Assembly: GCF_016801865.2 (NCBI RefSeq) | Contig: NC_068939.1 | Span: forward strand, 184,798,053 to 184,862,052 | Length of the DNA stretch: 64,000 nt | Direction: 5' to 3' | Origin: Culex pipiens pallens | Lineage: Eukaryota; Arthropoda; Insecta; Diptera; Culicidae | Part shown: piece by piece, positions 42,498 to 55,500 of the stretch | How the letters are laid out: every line of letters begins with the position of its first letter | Numbering within the stretch: position 1 is the first letter of the stretch | Program-made: the position numbers and the translations under genes | The notes under the pieces: model-generated | Told to the model about the DNA's origin: nothing | Databases searched by the model: none | Seen by the model: only the letters and a program-made list of their open reading frames with translations

Positions 42498-44156
42498 GAA
42501 AATGTTTGGAAATTGCCACCCCACTGTTTTACTAAGTATACTAATGAATATTACTAAAATGTTAAGCAATACGGTTCCTCATGCATGTCACCTTTGCCAA
42601 ACCTATTGTAATAGTATAAAAATAGCTCAAAACAAGAAAATATTTTTTCTACTTGAAACTGGATGTAATTTTTATGATTTACAACTTAAACATTTTGATT
42701 AGGTAACAATATGTAATACTTTCTTTAAATATTTTTTCATGTTAAATTGAAGTTTTCCCAAGATTATGTCCCTCGAAAAAGTTTAAAAAATGCGTTGAGG
42801 TATTTGCAAAAAATATTTTATAAAATAATTAATTTGGGGGCAAGACGGCCACCTGTTATTTGTATTTTGGTTTGATAAAGGTTGCATTTTTGAAGGATTT
42901 TTGACTGTTAAGGCATATTTAAGACATATTTGACATACTTTCGATAAAACTATCAATTTTTTATCAAAATGCTGTTTACTGCCGGTTCGTCAATATTCCT
43001 ACTGTGATATAGCAAAGTTCATTGGCCATTCATGGTCACCCGCGACAGACACGGACGACGAAACAAAGAGAAACGCAAAAAGTAACTTTTTCAAAACTTT
43101 TTTTTCGTAAAATCGTGATAACTTGTGATGTTTATAAGCAAACCCCTTATGTCTATATATCAAAATTTTTGTAATTGTCTGCTCTACAACTGTGTAGAAC
43201 ATTGTTACACTCTAAAAAATAACCCTGCAAAGTTAGAAAAAACACGAAATTTTAAAATGAAAAATTTTGTTCTAAATGAAAAAATGACCCTTCTGGGACA
43301 ATGTAGATTCGAAAAGTACATTAAATTTCCCATCAAATGACATGTTCCAAAAATTTTTACAGTCGAGGAACGGAAAATGGGAGAATTTTTAAAACTTTTT
43401 TAGTGTTTTTTTCGATGAAAAATACGTTTATTCGGAATTCTTTGTACGCCATCAAATCGGGCGTCTAATTTTACATAAAAGTCCCTTTGACACCAAATTT
43501 CTATCTCATCACCGTTTCAGGCTGAAAATTGTTGAAAAACACCTCTTTTTTCGCATGTTCAAAAATGGAAGGGGTCGTACCGCCCCTCCGTCACGAGATA
43601 TAAAAAAACGGACCTCGGATTCGTGATCAGGGACAAAAGTTACCCCTAAGGACAAAGTTTCACGCAAATCGAAGAGGGGTCGGGGCAACTTTTCCCGATT
43701 TCGTGTGAGTTGGTAGAGAATTACCCATATATATATGCTCAGATCAGCTATTTCACATATGTTGAAATTTTAAACATTGCGATTTAATTTTTTAAAAAAA
43801 TCATAGTTTCCTCAATTTCATGACAGTTGCAAATCTTTGGTCCCAGAGCTGGAAAGGTATTTTTAACGGTTTGAAGTTATGTTTTGGGAATATTTTGAGG
43901 TGGATGAGTGTGATATACATACTTGGAAAATAATAAAATCATTGATTTAAGAATTAATGAATTTTTAATTTTTACTTATCAATATACATTAATGGAACCT
44001 TAAAAGCTAACCGATTTACAGCTCAGTCTTTTGAAAACAGTCTTTGTAGGATGATTCTGTTACAAATAAGTAACACATTTTGGCAAATATCGAGCGAACA
44101 CCGACCAAACGCACAAGGAACTTTACACCTATTTACACCGTACTCGTCGAATCCCA
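42498..44156. other. Intergenic downstream of giant, AT-rich
   Basis: A block around 43560-43740 (GACAAAAGTTACCCCTAAGG, AGAGGGGTCGGGGCAACTT) has the look of a dispersed repeat but no ends could be defined. Nothing else is recognised. The giant 3' UTR must lie at the right edge. Confidence 0.4.
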
Positions 44157-45478
44157 TCAAGGCGATCCCGCGCCCGCAACCCCGTACAACGCCAGCTGCT
44201 TCCGTGCCGCGGCCAGCTCAAATTTCAGCTCGATATTTTCCCGCTCCAAAAACGCCGCCCGAATCGCGATTTCATCCTCCTTGATCCGACGCCGGTCGCG
44301 GCTCTTTTTCGCCGCCGCATTATTCTTCTTGCGCCGCTCGTAGTAGGCGGAGTCTTTCACCATTCCTCGTTCGCCGCCGCCATTGCTTGCGCCACTTGCG
44401 TCTTCCTGGCATGGCTTGCTGCTGCTGCTGCATTCGGTGGGCGTGTTGTCACTGGGTTGATTTGATTGGTGGGATTGCTGTTCGATGGATTCGGAGGTCC
44501 GTTCGGGGACGCTTTCCGTTTCGGACGCGTCGCTGAGGGATTTGTTGAGGCGTCGCATTTTCGGGTTCGACACGGTCGGTTGACCGCCGTTGGCCGCGTG
44601 AATCTGCTCCAGCATCCGCTTGCGGAACATGTTGTACTTTTCGGCGGAGTTGGCGTCCAGGATGGAGCCGCTGGACATGAAGCCGGTAGCGAGGCTTAGC
44701 GGATCGCGGGGGTAGGCTTTGAAGGGTCGGGCGAGTTTTCCGTCGCGGCCAACGACCATCGGGTAGGTTCCACCGGAAGTGTTGGAGCTGGTTTCACTGG
44801 GAATTTTGAGCTGAGGTAGTTTCATGGTGGATCCGATGAGTTGTCCTTCGGAACCGGATTCGGACAGCGAGTCGGATTCACGGGCCGGATGAATCGGACT
44901 GCTGTGAGGGAACTGGTGCTGGGGCGGAATGGCACCGGATTGAAGCAGATAGGAGGCAATCTCCGGACGATGCACTGGATGGTTTTCCTGTTTGGGGATC
45001 AGCGGAAATCCTTGAGCTGGAAGGAATCCCATTGGCATCGCCGGATGTCTCAGGTCCAGGTGGTTTGGCGATTCGTATGGCATAGCTGCTTTCGGGGACA
45101 GTTCTCGGTGGTGACGCTGCTGCATGGCGTGATAGTTCATCAGAAGTGCGTTGGTTGAGTTGATCGGGGAGGAGTTCTGGAACGGAGGCGATCCGTTTTC
45201 GCTGAAGCTGTTGTACGGTGACGGAGTTCGGCGAGTTTCGACAGAATCGCGACGTTTGGACAAATCCAGGACGCCGGAATCGGTCGAGTCTGGGCGGTAG
45301 TTTTCGTGCATTTTTGGAGAACTTGGCGGGTACAGCGAAGGACTTGTTCGATGCTCTGTAAAAATAATTTTAAGTTAGTAAAGTTATCATTTTTATCAAA
45401 AAAAAAATCACTACTTTTTTTATAAAATTGTGATTGATTCTTACCTGTTTTGAGATCCATCATAAACTGAGCCATCAT
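44157..45478 (-). CDS. gt: Giant, bZIP gap-gene transcription factor
   Basis: Exon 1 (45478-45445, MMAQFMMDLKT) is spliced over an 89-bp intron to exon 2 (45355-44157), giving 410 aa; the frame is continuous across the junction. Giant is a nuclear repressor that patterns the blastoderm embryo. The bZIP is at residues ~345-402, with the diagnostic basic region NNAAAKKSRDRRR (356-368), then IKEDEIAIRAAFLE and a short leucine zipper. It also has a CtBP-type motif VLDLSKR (40-46) and a conserved RPFKAYPRDPLSL stretch. Low-complexity Ser/Gln/Pro linkers fit the family; Drosophila Gt is ~448 aa. The first of two adjacent ATGs is chosen. A TATA box lies ~165 bp upstream. Drosophila giant has the same KDxAYYERR bZIP, so identification is firm. 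Confidence 0.95.
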
Positions 45479-45639
45479 TTTGATTTGATAATCACACTTT
45501 TTTTTCAACTCGTCGCAATATAATCCACGAAATCAAACAAACGCTCAAAAACAGGGCGATCGTATTCCTTCCACAAGCTAACGTCTGTCTAGTTTCAGAT
45601 TCTCTCACTCAATGACCGCAAACTGACCACGGCGACCGG

Positions 45640-45647
45640 CTTTTATA
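45640..45647 (-). promoter_or_regulatory. TATA box of giant
   Basis: TATAAAAG on the minus strand. Inr-like sequences GTCAGTT and GGTCATT follow 20-35 bp downstream, so transcription should start near 45615-45625, leaving a ~140-nt 5' UTR. Confidence 0.75.
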
Positions 45648-45659
45648 CCCGGCTCTGGA

Positions 45660-46060
45660 GAAACCCTTTCGCACCCACGCCTAGGCCCTAGGAAGTGAAA
45701 AATATGCAAAATTTCTGCAAATTGTCACTCTTTCCCGCTCTAGCCAACGCACCCAGAGAGAAAGTGCAACAAAAAAGATCGAAAATCCAAATTTGAAAGG
45801 GTCACTTTTTTCCTTCCTTGTCTCCCTTTCTCCCATTCGCCTTCGAGAGCTAATCCCTCACTGCAGTGGCCCATTCGGGACACTTGTGACTTTTTGCGGT
45901 CCCTTCCCGAATCTCTCTGAAAGGAGTTTATTGTGGGCGATCTCGTGTGTGCACGAGTGAGAGAGAGAGAGAAATGGAAAGAGTTTTTCGAAAATTTTGG
46001 TTTTGGACGAATCTACCTAAGAGGGTGCGATGTGATTTTCCGGCAGTAAACATTGGTTAA
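45660..46060. promoter_or_regulatory. Candidate promoter-proximal enhancer of giant
   Basis: A non-repetitive island just upstream of the TATA box. It holds Krueppel-like sites (AAACCCTTTCG, AAAGGGTCA), a TAATCCC homeodomain site, a Caudal-like TTTATTG and a GAGA tract (45957-45972). All motif assignments are by consensus only. Mosquitoes lack bicoid, so TAATCC would be read by Otd-like factors. Confidence 0.45.
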
Positions 46061-46879
46061 CTTTTAGGTCAACTCGTAGCAGGCCATTATGATAAGCTTT
46101 TTAGTTAGTTTTTTTTTGCAAGACTTGACCGAATTACCCGACTATCACTAAAGCTATTCCCTGAATTAATAAGGTGCTACGAGTGCTTATATAATGCTAG
46201 TTTTACGCTACGCGAAAACTAGCGAAATCAACACTTTTCCTGCATTGGTTTTGGTACAAAAATGAGTTAGATTCTAGTATTCCCGAGTTTGAGAAATTTG
46301 CAATTCTGGTTCTAGTTAATTTTTCATTCATGTGAATATTTCATTGTTAAGTCTTGAGTGTTAATCGTTCAATTTGTATGCTTTGTAATAGTACGAAAAA
46401 AATATGAATATCGATTTCAGACAAAATGAAAGTTCAGCAAAATCTCAATCGATTTGATTTTTGTATAATTCGATTCAACATTTTATCAGCTATTTTCTAT
46501 TAAACTTTCAAAGGTGATAATTAGGTTCAACTACTGAAACAATGCAAAGTTTCGCAATACTATCATAGTTTTCGGAAACTCCAAGCCAACGTAGGTTTCC
46601 CTAAAATGGATGCTTACTACAATGAAATTTTCCCCTGAATTTGCACTTTCCAATCACAAAAAGTAAATTTCAAGTAGGTACCCAGAATGCAGATATTTCT
46701 GGATCAAAACTAGTGTTTCCCAAAAACTTTATTATATTTGAAGTACCTTTAGCTATTTTTTCGCCAGTTGTGTGCCCATATCACTGTAAATCATTGTTTT
46801 ATAAACTGACAAACATCATGTCATCCAAATATTTTTTTCGATGTCTTATTTTTTATTGTCGAGCTCAAGTATGACCCCT
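46061..46879. other. Intergenic, nothing recognised
   Basis: AT-rich, single-copy-looking or old repeat; no gene. Confidence 0.4.
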
Positions 46880-47175
46880 TAACTACTCTAAAGTGCTTTA
46901 GAATGTTTAAATCCAAGATGGCGGCCAAAATGGCGTTGATGAAATATTGAAAAAATGCTTATTTGATTTAGTAAGCACCGCTAATGAATTCAAATTTGAC
47001 TAAAATTGGGACGCAGAACTCGAATTTGTTGTTAAAAGAAAGAAAACAAAAAAAAACGAAAAAAACATGTTTTTGCTCATACTTTGATTAGCCCATACAA
47101 ACCTTCGGATAATCTAACTTCGTATAATCGAAACATCGGATAATCGAGGCTTTGGATAATCGAGTCTGGACTGTA
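46880..47175. mobile_element. pogo/Tc1-like MITE, right end clear
   Basis: Ends in GGATAATCGAGTCTGGACTGTA, the inverse of the left end at 37515. It carries several GGATAATCGA/CGAAACATCGGATAATC repeats and a CAAGATGGCGGCCAAAATGG phrase. Its left boundary is not defined. Confidence 0.55.
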
Positions 47176-47539
47176 TTTCAAACCACCTTGAGTTAATGGT
47201 ATTCAAAAGACTCAAAAAGCAAAAAAAAAAAATGGAAATTTTATCCTTATATAAATAAAACTCCAGAATTTTAAAATTTTGAAACTAGATTCTCAGAGTT
47301 GTGAAATTGAACAGTTTTAATGTTTTGTAGAAAAACATAAAAATTTTAAGATTGTTTTTTAAATTTTCAATTTTCCAATTGATAGGTAATTAAGATTTTT
47401 TTCATGAATGAAAAAATGATAGAATTTGAGAGTTTTAAAATTTAAAATTCTTAAATTTTCAACTGTGAGCTTTATACATTGAAATTCTTATTTTTTAAAA
47501 TTTAGCTGTTTATTTAAAAATTATTAGCAAAAATGCTGA

Positions 47540-48460
47540 AATTTTGTTATGAGACTGCCATTTCTCTCAAATCAGACCACATGAACCATCTTCCCAGTAC
47601 CGTAAGCCTTTTTCGCCCTGTGCGTTGTATTTCCTCGTTCTGATTGTTTGCAAAACCCAGAGAAGAAGAAAGTATAATATCCCGAAAAACGGGGTCCGGA
47701 ATCCGTTAGGCCAAACTCTCGTATGCATGCATATGTGTGTCGTGTGAAAGGACACACCAAAACTTCCCTTTCTAATGTGGTGGGGGTGGGTCGGGAAAAG
47801 TGAGCTCTCGAGGGTCACACGCGCTCTAATTTTGCTTTTCCGTGAGAGTTTTTGCCGGGGGTAGCACAATAAACAGGGAACCCTTTTCGGACGGGACTAC
47901 TATTGATGCAGGAAGAGAATGAATGGCTTTATTGATTTTGTACGCCGTCTTTCTCACTCTGGCTTAGGACGCGCCGTTCGGTTCAATGAAAAGGGGTGAA
48001 TCTTGACGAGGAGCGCTTAATGAAGGCTGCATTATACTAGGACAATTTCTTCGTTACTTCCCGAAGACATTCGGACGGCTTTGGTCCCGGTTAAGGTCAC
48101 ATCATAGGGCATAAAATTGTTCAGGGCAAGCTATACAAGTTGTCATCCAAAGTAACCAAGTAAAAAATTGAATGCTGGTACAATTTACAAGAAACACAAG
48201 GAAATAACCAACAATAAACGCCTACCACATAATCCGCTCTTCCTCTCAAGAGCCGACCTTTTCCTTCACACAATGTCTTTGAAACATTTTTGTCCCAATT
48301 GAAAAAAAAACCCCTCCAACATCTTTGAAAAAACTTCTGAATTGCACTCGACTGCAAAATATGAGTTCAAAAGATCTTGGACTCACTCGTTTAAAAAAAA
48401 GGAAGGAAGCAGGAAGCAAAACCCAGAGAGGAGATCGCCCGCGTGAGCCTCTAATTGAGC
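47540..48460. promoter_or_regulatory. Non-repetitive island, candidate giant enhancer
   Basis: Sequence complexity and GC content rise sharply compared with both sides. It contains CAATAAAC and TTTATTG (Caudal-like), GAACCCTTTTC and AAAAGGGGTGAA (Krueppel-like) and CATGCATGCATATG within 500 bp. No ORF is convincing. Confidence 0.4.
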
Positions 48461-48484
48461 TAAATCGGATTTGCAGAAGAAGCA

Positions 48485-49938
48485 GAGCAGTTCTCTAGGA
48501 TTTCGGTCATTCGATTTTTTTTGTATTTTTTAATCCGACTGAAACTTTTTTGGTGCCTTCGGTATGCCCAAAGAAGCCATTTTGCATCATTAGTTTGTCC
48601 ATATAATTTTCCATACAAATTTGGCAGCTGTCCATACAAAAATGATGTATGAAAATTCAAAAATCTGTATCTTTTGAAGGAATTTTTTGATCGATTTGGT
48701 GTCTTTGGCAAAGTTGTAGGTATGGATACGGACTACACTGGAAAAAAATGATACACGGTAAAAAAAATTTGGTGATTTTTTTATTTAACTTTTTATCACT
48801 AAAATTTGATTTGCAAAAAAACACTATTTTTAATTTTTTTTATTTTTTAATATGTTTTAGAGGACATAAAATGCCAACTTTTCAGAAATTTCCTGGTTGT
48901 GCAAAAAATCATTGCCCGAGTTATGAATTTTTTAATCAATACTGATTTTTTCAAAAAATCAAACATTCAATATTACGCCCTTTTAAAATGTTAGTCTTGA
49001 TTTGAAAATTTTGAAAATAATGTTTTCGAAAAGATCGGAAAATTTCACAAATGTTTCATATATTAACATTGAAAATCGGACCATTAGTTGCTGAGATATC
49101 GACACTAAAAAATGGTGGGCTGTTTGAGTGAGACTTAGAAAACATCAATTTTCCTGTTTTTAAACCTTTGCATTGCAATATCTCAGCAACTAAAGGTCGT
49201 ATCAACAAAGTCCCAAGAAGCAAAATATAGAGAATTTTCTCAGCTTTTCAAAAATATTTTTTCCAAAAGTGTGCAAACATGTGCACTAATTTAAAAAAAT
49301 GAAAAACTGCCACAATTTTCAAAAAAGTCACCTAAATATGGATTTAACTTGAAAACGGTGCACTTTATCAAAATTTTACTAAAGTACTTTTTGATTGCAA
49401 ATTTGATTTTACATCGAAAAATGAAGTTGAAAAAATTTTGCGACCAATATTTCGATTTTTTGAAAAAATCAGTATTGATTAAAAAATTTATAACTCGGTC
49501 AATGATTTTTTGCACAACCTGGAAATTTCTGAAAAGTTGGCATTTTATGTCCTCTAAAACATATCAAAAAATAAAAAAAATTAAAAATAGTGTTTTTTTG
49601 CAAATCAAATTTTAGTGATAAAAAGTTAAATAAAAAAATCACCAAATTTTTTTTACCGTGTATCATTTTTTTCCAGTGTAGTCCGTATTCATACCTACAA
49701 CTTTGCCGAAGACACCAAATCGATCAAAAAATTCCTTCAAAAGATACAGATTTTTGAATTTTCATACATCATTTTTGTATGGACAGCTGCCAAATTTGTA
49801 TGGAAAATTATATGGACAAACTAATGATGCAAAATGGCTTCTTTGGGCATAACGAAGGCACCAAAAAGGTTTCAGTCGGATTAAAAAATACAAAAATTAA
49901 AATTGAAGAAAAAAGACCGATTTCGTAGAGAATTGCTC
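48485..49938. mobile_element. 1.45-kb foldback element
   Basis: Left arm 48485-48970 and right arm ~49440-49938 are long inverted repeats, near-identical over the inner ~400 bp. The ends are GAGCAGTTCTCTAGGATTTC and the complement of TACGAAATCGG...GAATTGCTC-type sequence. AGCAG lies at both edges and may be the target duplication. The ~470-bp centre is different and AT-rich. Non-coding. Confidence 0.85.
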
Positions 49939-50519
49939 AGCAGCAGGTCCACGGGGCACTTCTCCGGGCCACGGTCTGCTGATAGTGACCGGGATGCCGT
50001 CCAGTCCACCACGGACCGGGGTAAAAGGATTAACCATTGTTGGAACTATGTTACTTGCTGCAAAAACCAAGGCCTGAATGGATGCGTGAAAAAGGATTAG
50101 AGAATAATTTCATAATTGTTGGTCGAGTGCGCACCAGATTCGGGAATTGGTCAGCATCCGGACTCTGTGGGTCTTACCGGACAGAAGAGATCGTTCAGAA
50201 TTGATAACATATGGTTGGTTTTTGTGTGGTGGATAGCGTTAAATTTTCTGAGCTATTCGTGCAAAAGAGGATGAACTTCTTTTAAGTATACTGACATTTT
50301 GAAATGCTCTTCTTTTTGAATGAAAGTTGAAGAAATTAGATTTTTTTTTCTTTGATGCGTGTAGCAATTAAAACAAGATCTGTAAAAAACTATGAATTTC
50401 TCATAATATTTCGAAAATGATTTTTATGCTTTCAGTCTACGGATATTCTCGGCATGCTATGATGTATAATTTATTCGTTAAAAAAATGTGTAACCGTTGC
50501 AACCATTTGAGTAGGCGGA
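49939..50519. other. Short GC-rich repeat-like piece, then AT-rich spacer
   Basis: 49940-50100 contains GTCCAGTCCACCACGGACCG and related partial palindromes and may be a separate repeat. Nothing is recognised in the remainder. Confidence 0.35.
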
Positions 50520-51590
50520 GCACGTAGAGCGTAAAATTTTCCCGGGTTTTGAATTTTCCGGGAAACGGGAAAAATATTTTTAGAATCCCGGGAATTACTG
50601 GGATCCCGGGATATTTTTGAAACAGTCATAAAATCTATGTTTTCTCTATATTTGTTATGTTTTTCAAGCTTTAAATCATAGAATTAGCTCAATAAAATTA
50701 ATTGGTGATAATCTACACTTAACAAGGACGATAGTTTTTTAAAAGCTTAAAAGAAATTAAAATTGGATTTTTGATGCTCCTTGTTGTGCTTTGGATTTTT
50801 AAATGAAGTACCTACAAGGTTTTATCCAATGTGATTAAAAAAAAGACATAAGTCTTTCATAAACATATTTCTTTTATATATTTTTATATGACATGACTGG
50901 AAAAACTTGAAAAATTTCTTTGAAAATGTATAAAAAAAAGAATCGACAGCAAATAAAATTATACAAGTTAATGTAAAATTTTAGATACTTTTTGAATTTC
51001 ATGTTTTATGAAAAACATATTTTACAAATTATCTATTAGTTACTACCGCCAACTGGGGAAAACAGTCGGAATAGATACAGGAGATTTTAAAACAATAAAG
51101 TCAGAAATCGGTGAACTAATTGTTTTGTTCCTTTCCTGTTTTTAATCGAAGTCATTTAAAACAGTTTTGTTTTTTTTTTGCGGCGATTTAAATAATTAAC
51201 GTAAATATAATTCCCAACTCTTTTAAAAACATATAAAATTCAATTGAAAATATTTATAGCGCTAGGCTGTTTATTGGCTATTTAAAGCGGATCTGTAAAC
51301 GAAAATTTTAACAATTTTTCATAAAAAGCCAAATTAATGCTGATATATGCTAAAAAAAACAAAGTTTAATGCATTAAAATTCTTATCGATTACTATGCAT
51401 TCAACTTGTCATCTACTTCCTTAAACCAAATATGATTTTCCAGACCAAAATAAGTTTTTTTTTTAATTTCGGGAATTCCCGGGACAAATTTTAAAATTTC
51501 CGGGATCCTGGAATTCCTGGTTTTGGAAAAATCCCGGGATTTTTGTCCCGGGAATTCCCGGGATGGACGCACTAGGTGCACGTCCTGAAA
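50520..51590. mobile_element. ~1.07-kb element with CCCGGGAATT subterminal repeats
   Basis: Both ends contain clusters of CCCGGGAATT-like words in inverse arrangement: AATCCCGGGAATTACTGGGA near 50587, and TCCCGGGAATTCCCGGGATG near 51545. The interior is AT-rich and non-coding, and holds a one-sided CGCCAACTGGGG MITE end at 51047. Boundaries are approximate. Confidence 0.6.
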
Positions 51591-54500
51591 AATGGGGGTT
51601 GATTCCCGAATTCTTTTTAAGAATTTTACCGTGCATAAATGCAAGATATTAATTTATCGAAAGTTTCTTAAGCAACACACCGTGTTATTGCGTTATTCTA
51701 TTGAATTGTACCGACAGATCGGCAGACTCAAAGAACTGCAATTTGTGAATAAATATGAAGTTCTAGTTGATCACAAAAGTATCTGTACTAAATTATTGAA
51801 AGGATAAATATCTCTTGATAGCTAATATCTACATGAGTCAGCATATTACAAGGTGGTCACCAGATTTAGAAATCAGTTTAAAATATTAAAATTTGAAGAT
51901 TTCACGATAAATTGAAAAAAATAAATAAATAAAATGTTTCTGGAGATTGTGTTGTTTATGCAAATTTAAATGAACTTGTCTAAGAATAGTTTCAAAAATA
52001 TCTAACAAGTGCACTTGCCAAAAAAGAATAATCACTGTAAACTATATTACTAGGTTTTTGTTGTTATTGTTAGATAATTTGATTTGTGCCATAAAAAGGA
52101 ATAAGAGCAAGTTAGATATTTCGTAATTGATAATAATTGGTAAATCAAACAAATCATTTTACCTTATAATGTTGCCATTGTATTTTTACCAAAAACAAAC
52201 AGTTCTAATTTGACAACCCAAACATTCTACTTTCTCACATTACATAACTGAACCCTTTGAGCCGGTTTGAAAGCAATAGACCTTAACGCGCTTACGGCAT
52301 CCAAATTGCATCAACTCGCTGTAAATAATGGAAAACTCGTTTTTGAAACAAGTTCTTAACGCAACCGAAATTTCGTCTTTCCTAAGAGTGCAAATACTGC
52401 GTGCGGTAGAAAGGTGTGCGCCCTTTTTGGCAGCGGAAGTCGGAACATGTGTTTTCTGCCTCTTCACAAACGTTGACCATCGAAGGCTCCACAAATATTT
52501 GCTCAAAGTCTGTAAAATGGAAATGTCCCAAGCTGATGGATAACGGTTTCGTTCGGAGACTTGGAAGATTTGCCACCCAAAGAGTACAGAGAACAACCCC
52601 GATCATCGAGGTTCACGCTTAATTACACAACTTCCGGAAGTGGCAGTTATGATTGATGAGTTCTTCTCGGGGACACAATTATAACAAAGCTAAGATTTTT
52701 TTTTGGAGCTTCTGGTGTTAACCGCGTGGGATGATGAAGACATTTCTCACGGAAGTGACCGTTCGAGGTTGGTTCTGCTTGAGTGACGATACACATTGAG
52801 CGTTTGCTGGGGTTATTCAAATTCTGTCAATTCTACCTTGTGGAAATAAACCTTTCGGAGACAAATGGCTTCCAGAACTCACGTAATCTGATTATGTGAC
52901 CATCCGAGCTCGGATTGTGGGACAAAATGCAGCAGCAGCAGCAGCAGCGAACATGAAAAGGTCTGCAAATTTGCATTTATCGGATTTAGATTTACTGTGC
53001 AAGCAAGCAGATAGCGCGAGGATCAGTCGGCAGGTAGGGATGTCCTTTTGAACTTGCTTTTTCCCTTCGGCTTTTCCGTAATCGTAATCCAATTCATTCA
53101 TAAAAATGGCTAAGAACAGAGGAACAGGTACGTTTGAATGTTCACAATTGTTGCAACCAAATTTACTGTAACGACGGTTTTCGAAGTCAAATGATTCCAA
53201 AAGTATATTTTTGGAGGTGCTTGCAAATATTTTCTAAAAATGATAAGCAGTCCAAACGGCTTTTTCATTTTATCAATATAGAAACATCGCTTTCGAGAAA
53301 TCAAAATCGAATTTGGATTGATGATTGCAGATGTACAATTTTTTTTAAATTTAAATCAATTGCAATCAAACATATTGACAATCTTCTAATTACTACTGAA
53401 ACTTTCCGTTCGACAATTTCGATTGCAAAAATAAATAAAAATACAACGAAAAGCATAAAACATATCGTCTCGTCATCCCACCAAGCCCGTGGCACGTGGT
53501 CAAATCCCATGTGGCCACGAAATGCAGCTTTCAAATTAGTACCATTCAATCCTGCCCCGCAGCATCTATCCTTTCGTCCATCCATCTATCGCCAATCGAA
53601 ACAAGAACGACGACCTTCTGCGAACACGATCTTGAAATAGAGATTCTTCCCAAACATAACCAGGCAAAATGAATGGCACACGAGCCAAGAAAACCCACCA
53701 ATTCGAAAGGCGGCTGAAAAAGTTTATTTTTCTTGCTCTCGAAGACGACGACCGACGTCGACCAATGTTTGCCCTCTCCAAGTCGTCGTAACTCTTCCTC
53801 AATGATTTTCCACTTTCTTCGCCTGTGTCTGCGATTATAATGGAAACAGAATCGACTCCACTAATGATTCTGCGCAGATGTTGCCTGACGTCGATTCTTC
53901 CGAAAATTGCTTCCTTCCAGTTCTCCTCCAGCAGAGGATCAACCTTTAGGAAGACATCTTGTGAAAATAAACAAAAAAAAAAGTCAACGAGTTGTGTCTG
54001 CTTGCGGGGCGGTTGGGCTGTCGCTGGTGTTGTTGTTTTGTGTGTCGGAAATTAGTGAAACATAAATAAACGATGCAACTTTGTTCAACTCTATCCTGGC
54101 TGAGCTGAGGGGAAACGCTGCACTTCTGCGAAATTTTCCAGACAAAAATAACGGACAGTAAAAATAGGACATGGGATTGGCACCAATTTGACCAAAAAGG
54201 AAATACCCACGACGTTGCTAATGATGTTCGAAAGAAGATAAATGGATGCTGCGCGCCAGGCAGAAGCTCCCGACTCCAACCGAGAAGCAATTTGTCAATA
54301 TTTGTAGCCTCATATGAAACGTTACACACAACAATTTTTACGCTTTCTTCATAGTTCTAATTTCAACAATTTTTGAAAAAGAAAAAATCCGATAAATGTG
54401 CGAGCTTTCTAAATCAGCAGAAATGCTGTTAAAAATTGTTTATCAAAATAAAAGAGTAAATCCATCAAGTAATTATCCTAAAATATAAGTCCATATAAAA

Positions 54501-55421
54501 AATCGTTTTTTTGTTCTTTTCCAGTCTCGGATCGCCTCTGAAATTTAGTTTGCCTCTGGAATTTAGATAAGTGATATGCTCCAATAAATGTTAAAAAACG
54601 CGCTTTCCACAAAAAATAAGAACATTTCTTGTAAACTATGATGAAAACATCAAAAATAATGTCAATAATAATGACTGATGTACATCCGAGAATTCCCAAA
54701 AATGTAACACAACCATTAAGATGGCCAGGCCTACTGCGTTGCTATAAACGCATAACCAGTGTCTTAAATGGATCAAATGTCACAGAATCAATGTCAGTGA
54801 AATGGAGTTTAAAAAGCAAAACAAAAACATTTTTAGCAGAGCAAAACATGATGCGAAAAAAATCAATTATGGTCACAGTTAGCCACGGTCTCCTCACATG
54901 GTACTTCATTTTTTCAATACTAAATAAATTAAATTGCGCAAAAATACCACTTAAATAAAAATGGGTTGTATTAGATGACAAAAAGTGCTAAAAAGCTATG
55001 GCTGACTTTAAAGGAGGTGAAAATATTTGCAACGGCCGAAATATATTTTTGACAAAAGTAGTGTTTTTTGTAAATCTCAAAATCATTGCCAGATTTTTTT
55101 TACTTCACTTTTCGATGTAAATCAAACCATATTCCACAATGCATTAAAATATTTTGGTCGTAAAAATCAGAAATTTTTCTAATGATTAGAATATTTTTTG
55201 CTGGATGCGCTGAAACAAAAACAAATGGGAAAAATACGGTTTTCTGAGTGTAACCCAAATATTGTCAAATATTCGATTGCCAATTTATCAGCAATTTATG
55301 TACTTTCTTTCAATGTAAAAAAAACATATTTTGTTGGACTAGAAATTCTTACCTTACAATTTTAAAGTTCCCGTCCCCTGTTTTGTATAATTTTTTGAAA
55401 ATAAAGCTCGACTTTTTATTT
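51591..55421. other. Intergenic between giant and tko, partly single-copy
   Basis: 52240-54350 is mostly non-repetitive with moderate GC. It has a short CAG run (52930-52950) and several ORFs of 60-130 codons on both strands with no recognisable domains. The remainder is AT-rich. These islands are further candidates for giant or tko regulatory DNA. Confidence 0.4.
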
Positions 55422-55500
55422 CAGGGGTGCCCAAACCTTTTGGCCTTGCGAACCAGGTTTGGTTTTCCTGAAGCGGTTGGTTCGAAACAAGTGCTGGAAG
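55422..55500 (+). mobile_element. hAT-type end, second copy
   Basis: CAGGGGTGCCCAAACCTTTT followed by TTGCGAACCAGGTTTG, the same end as the element at 28234 (one extra A). The right end was not found. Confidence 0.65.

Noticed and set aside
52240..52622. Overlapping ORFs of 68-118 codons on both strands
   Set aside because: No recognisable domain, mutually overlapping, and no splice or UTR context; left as intergenic.
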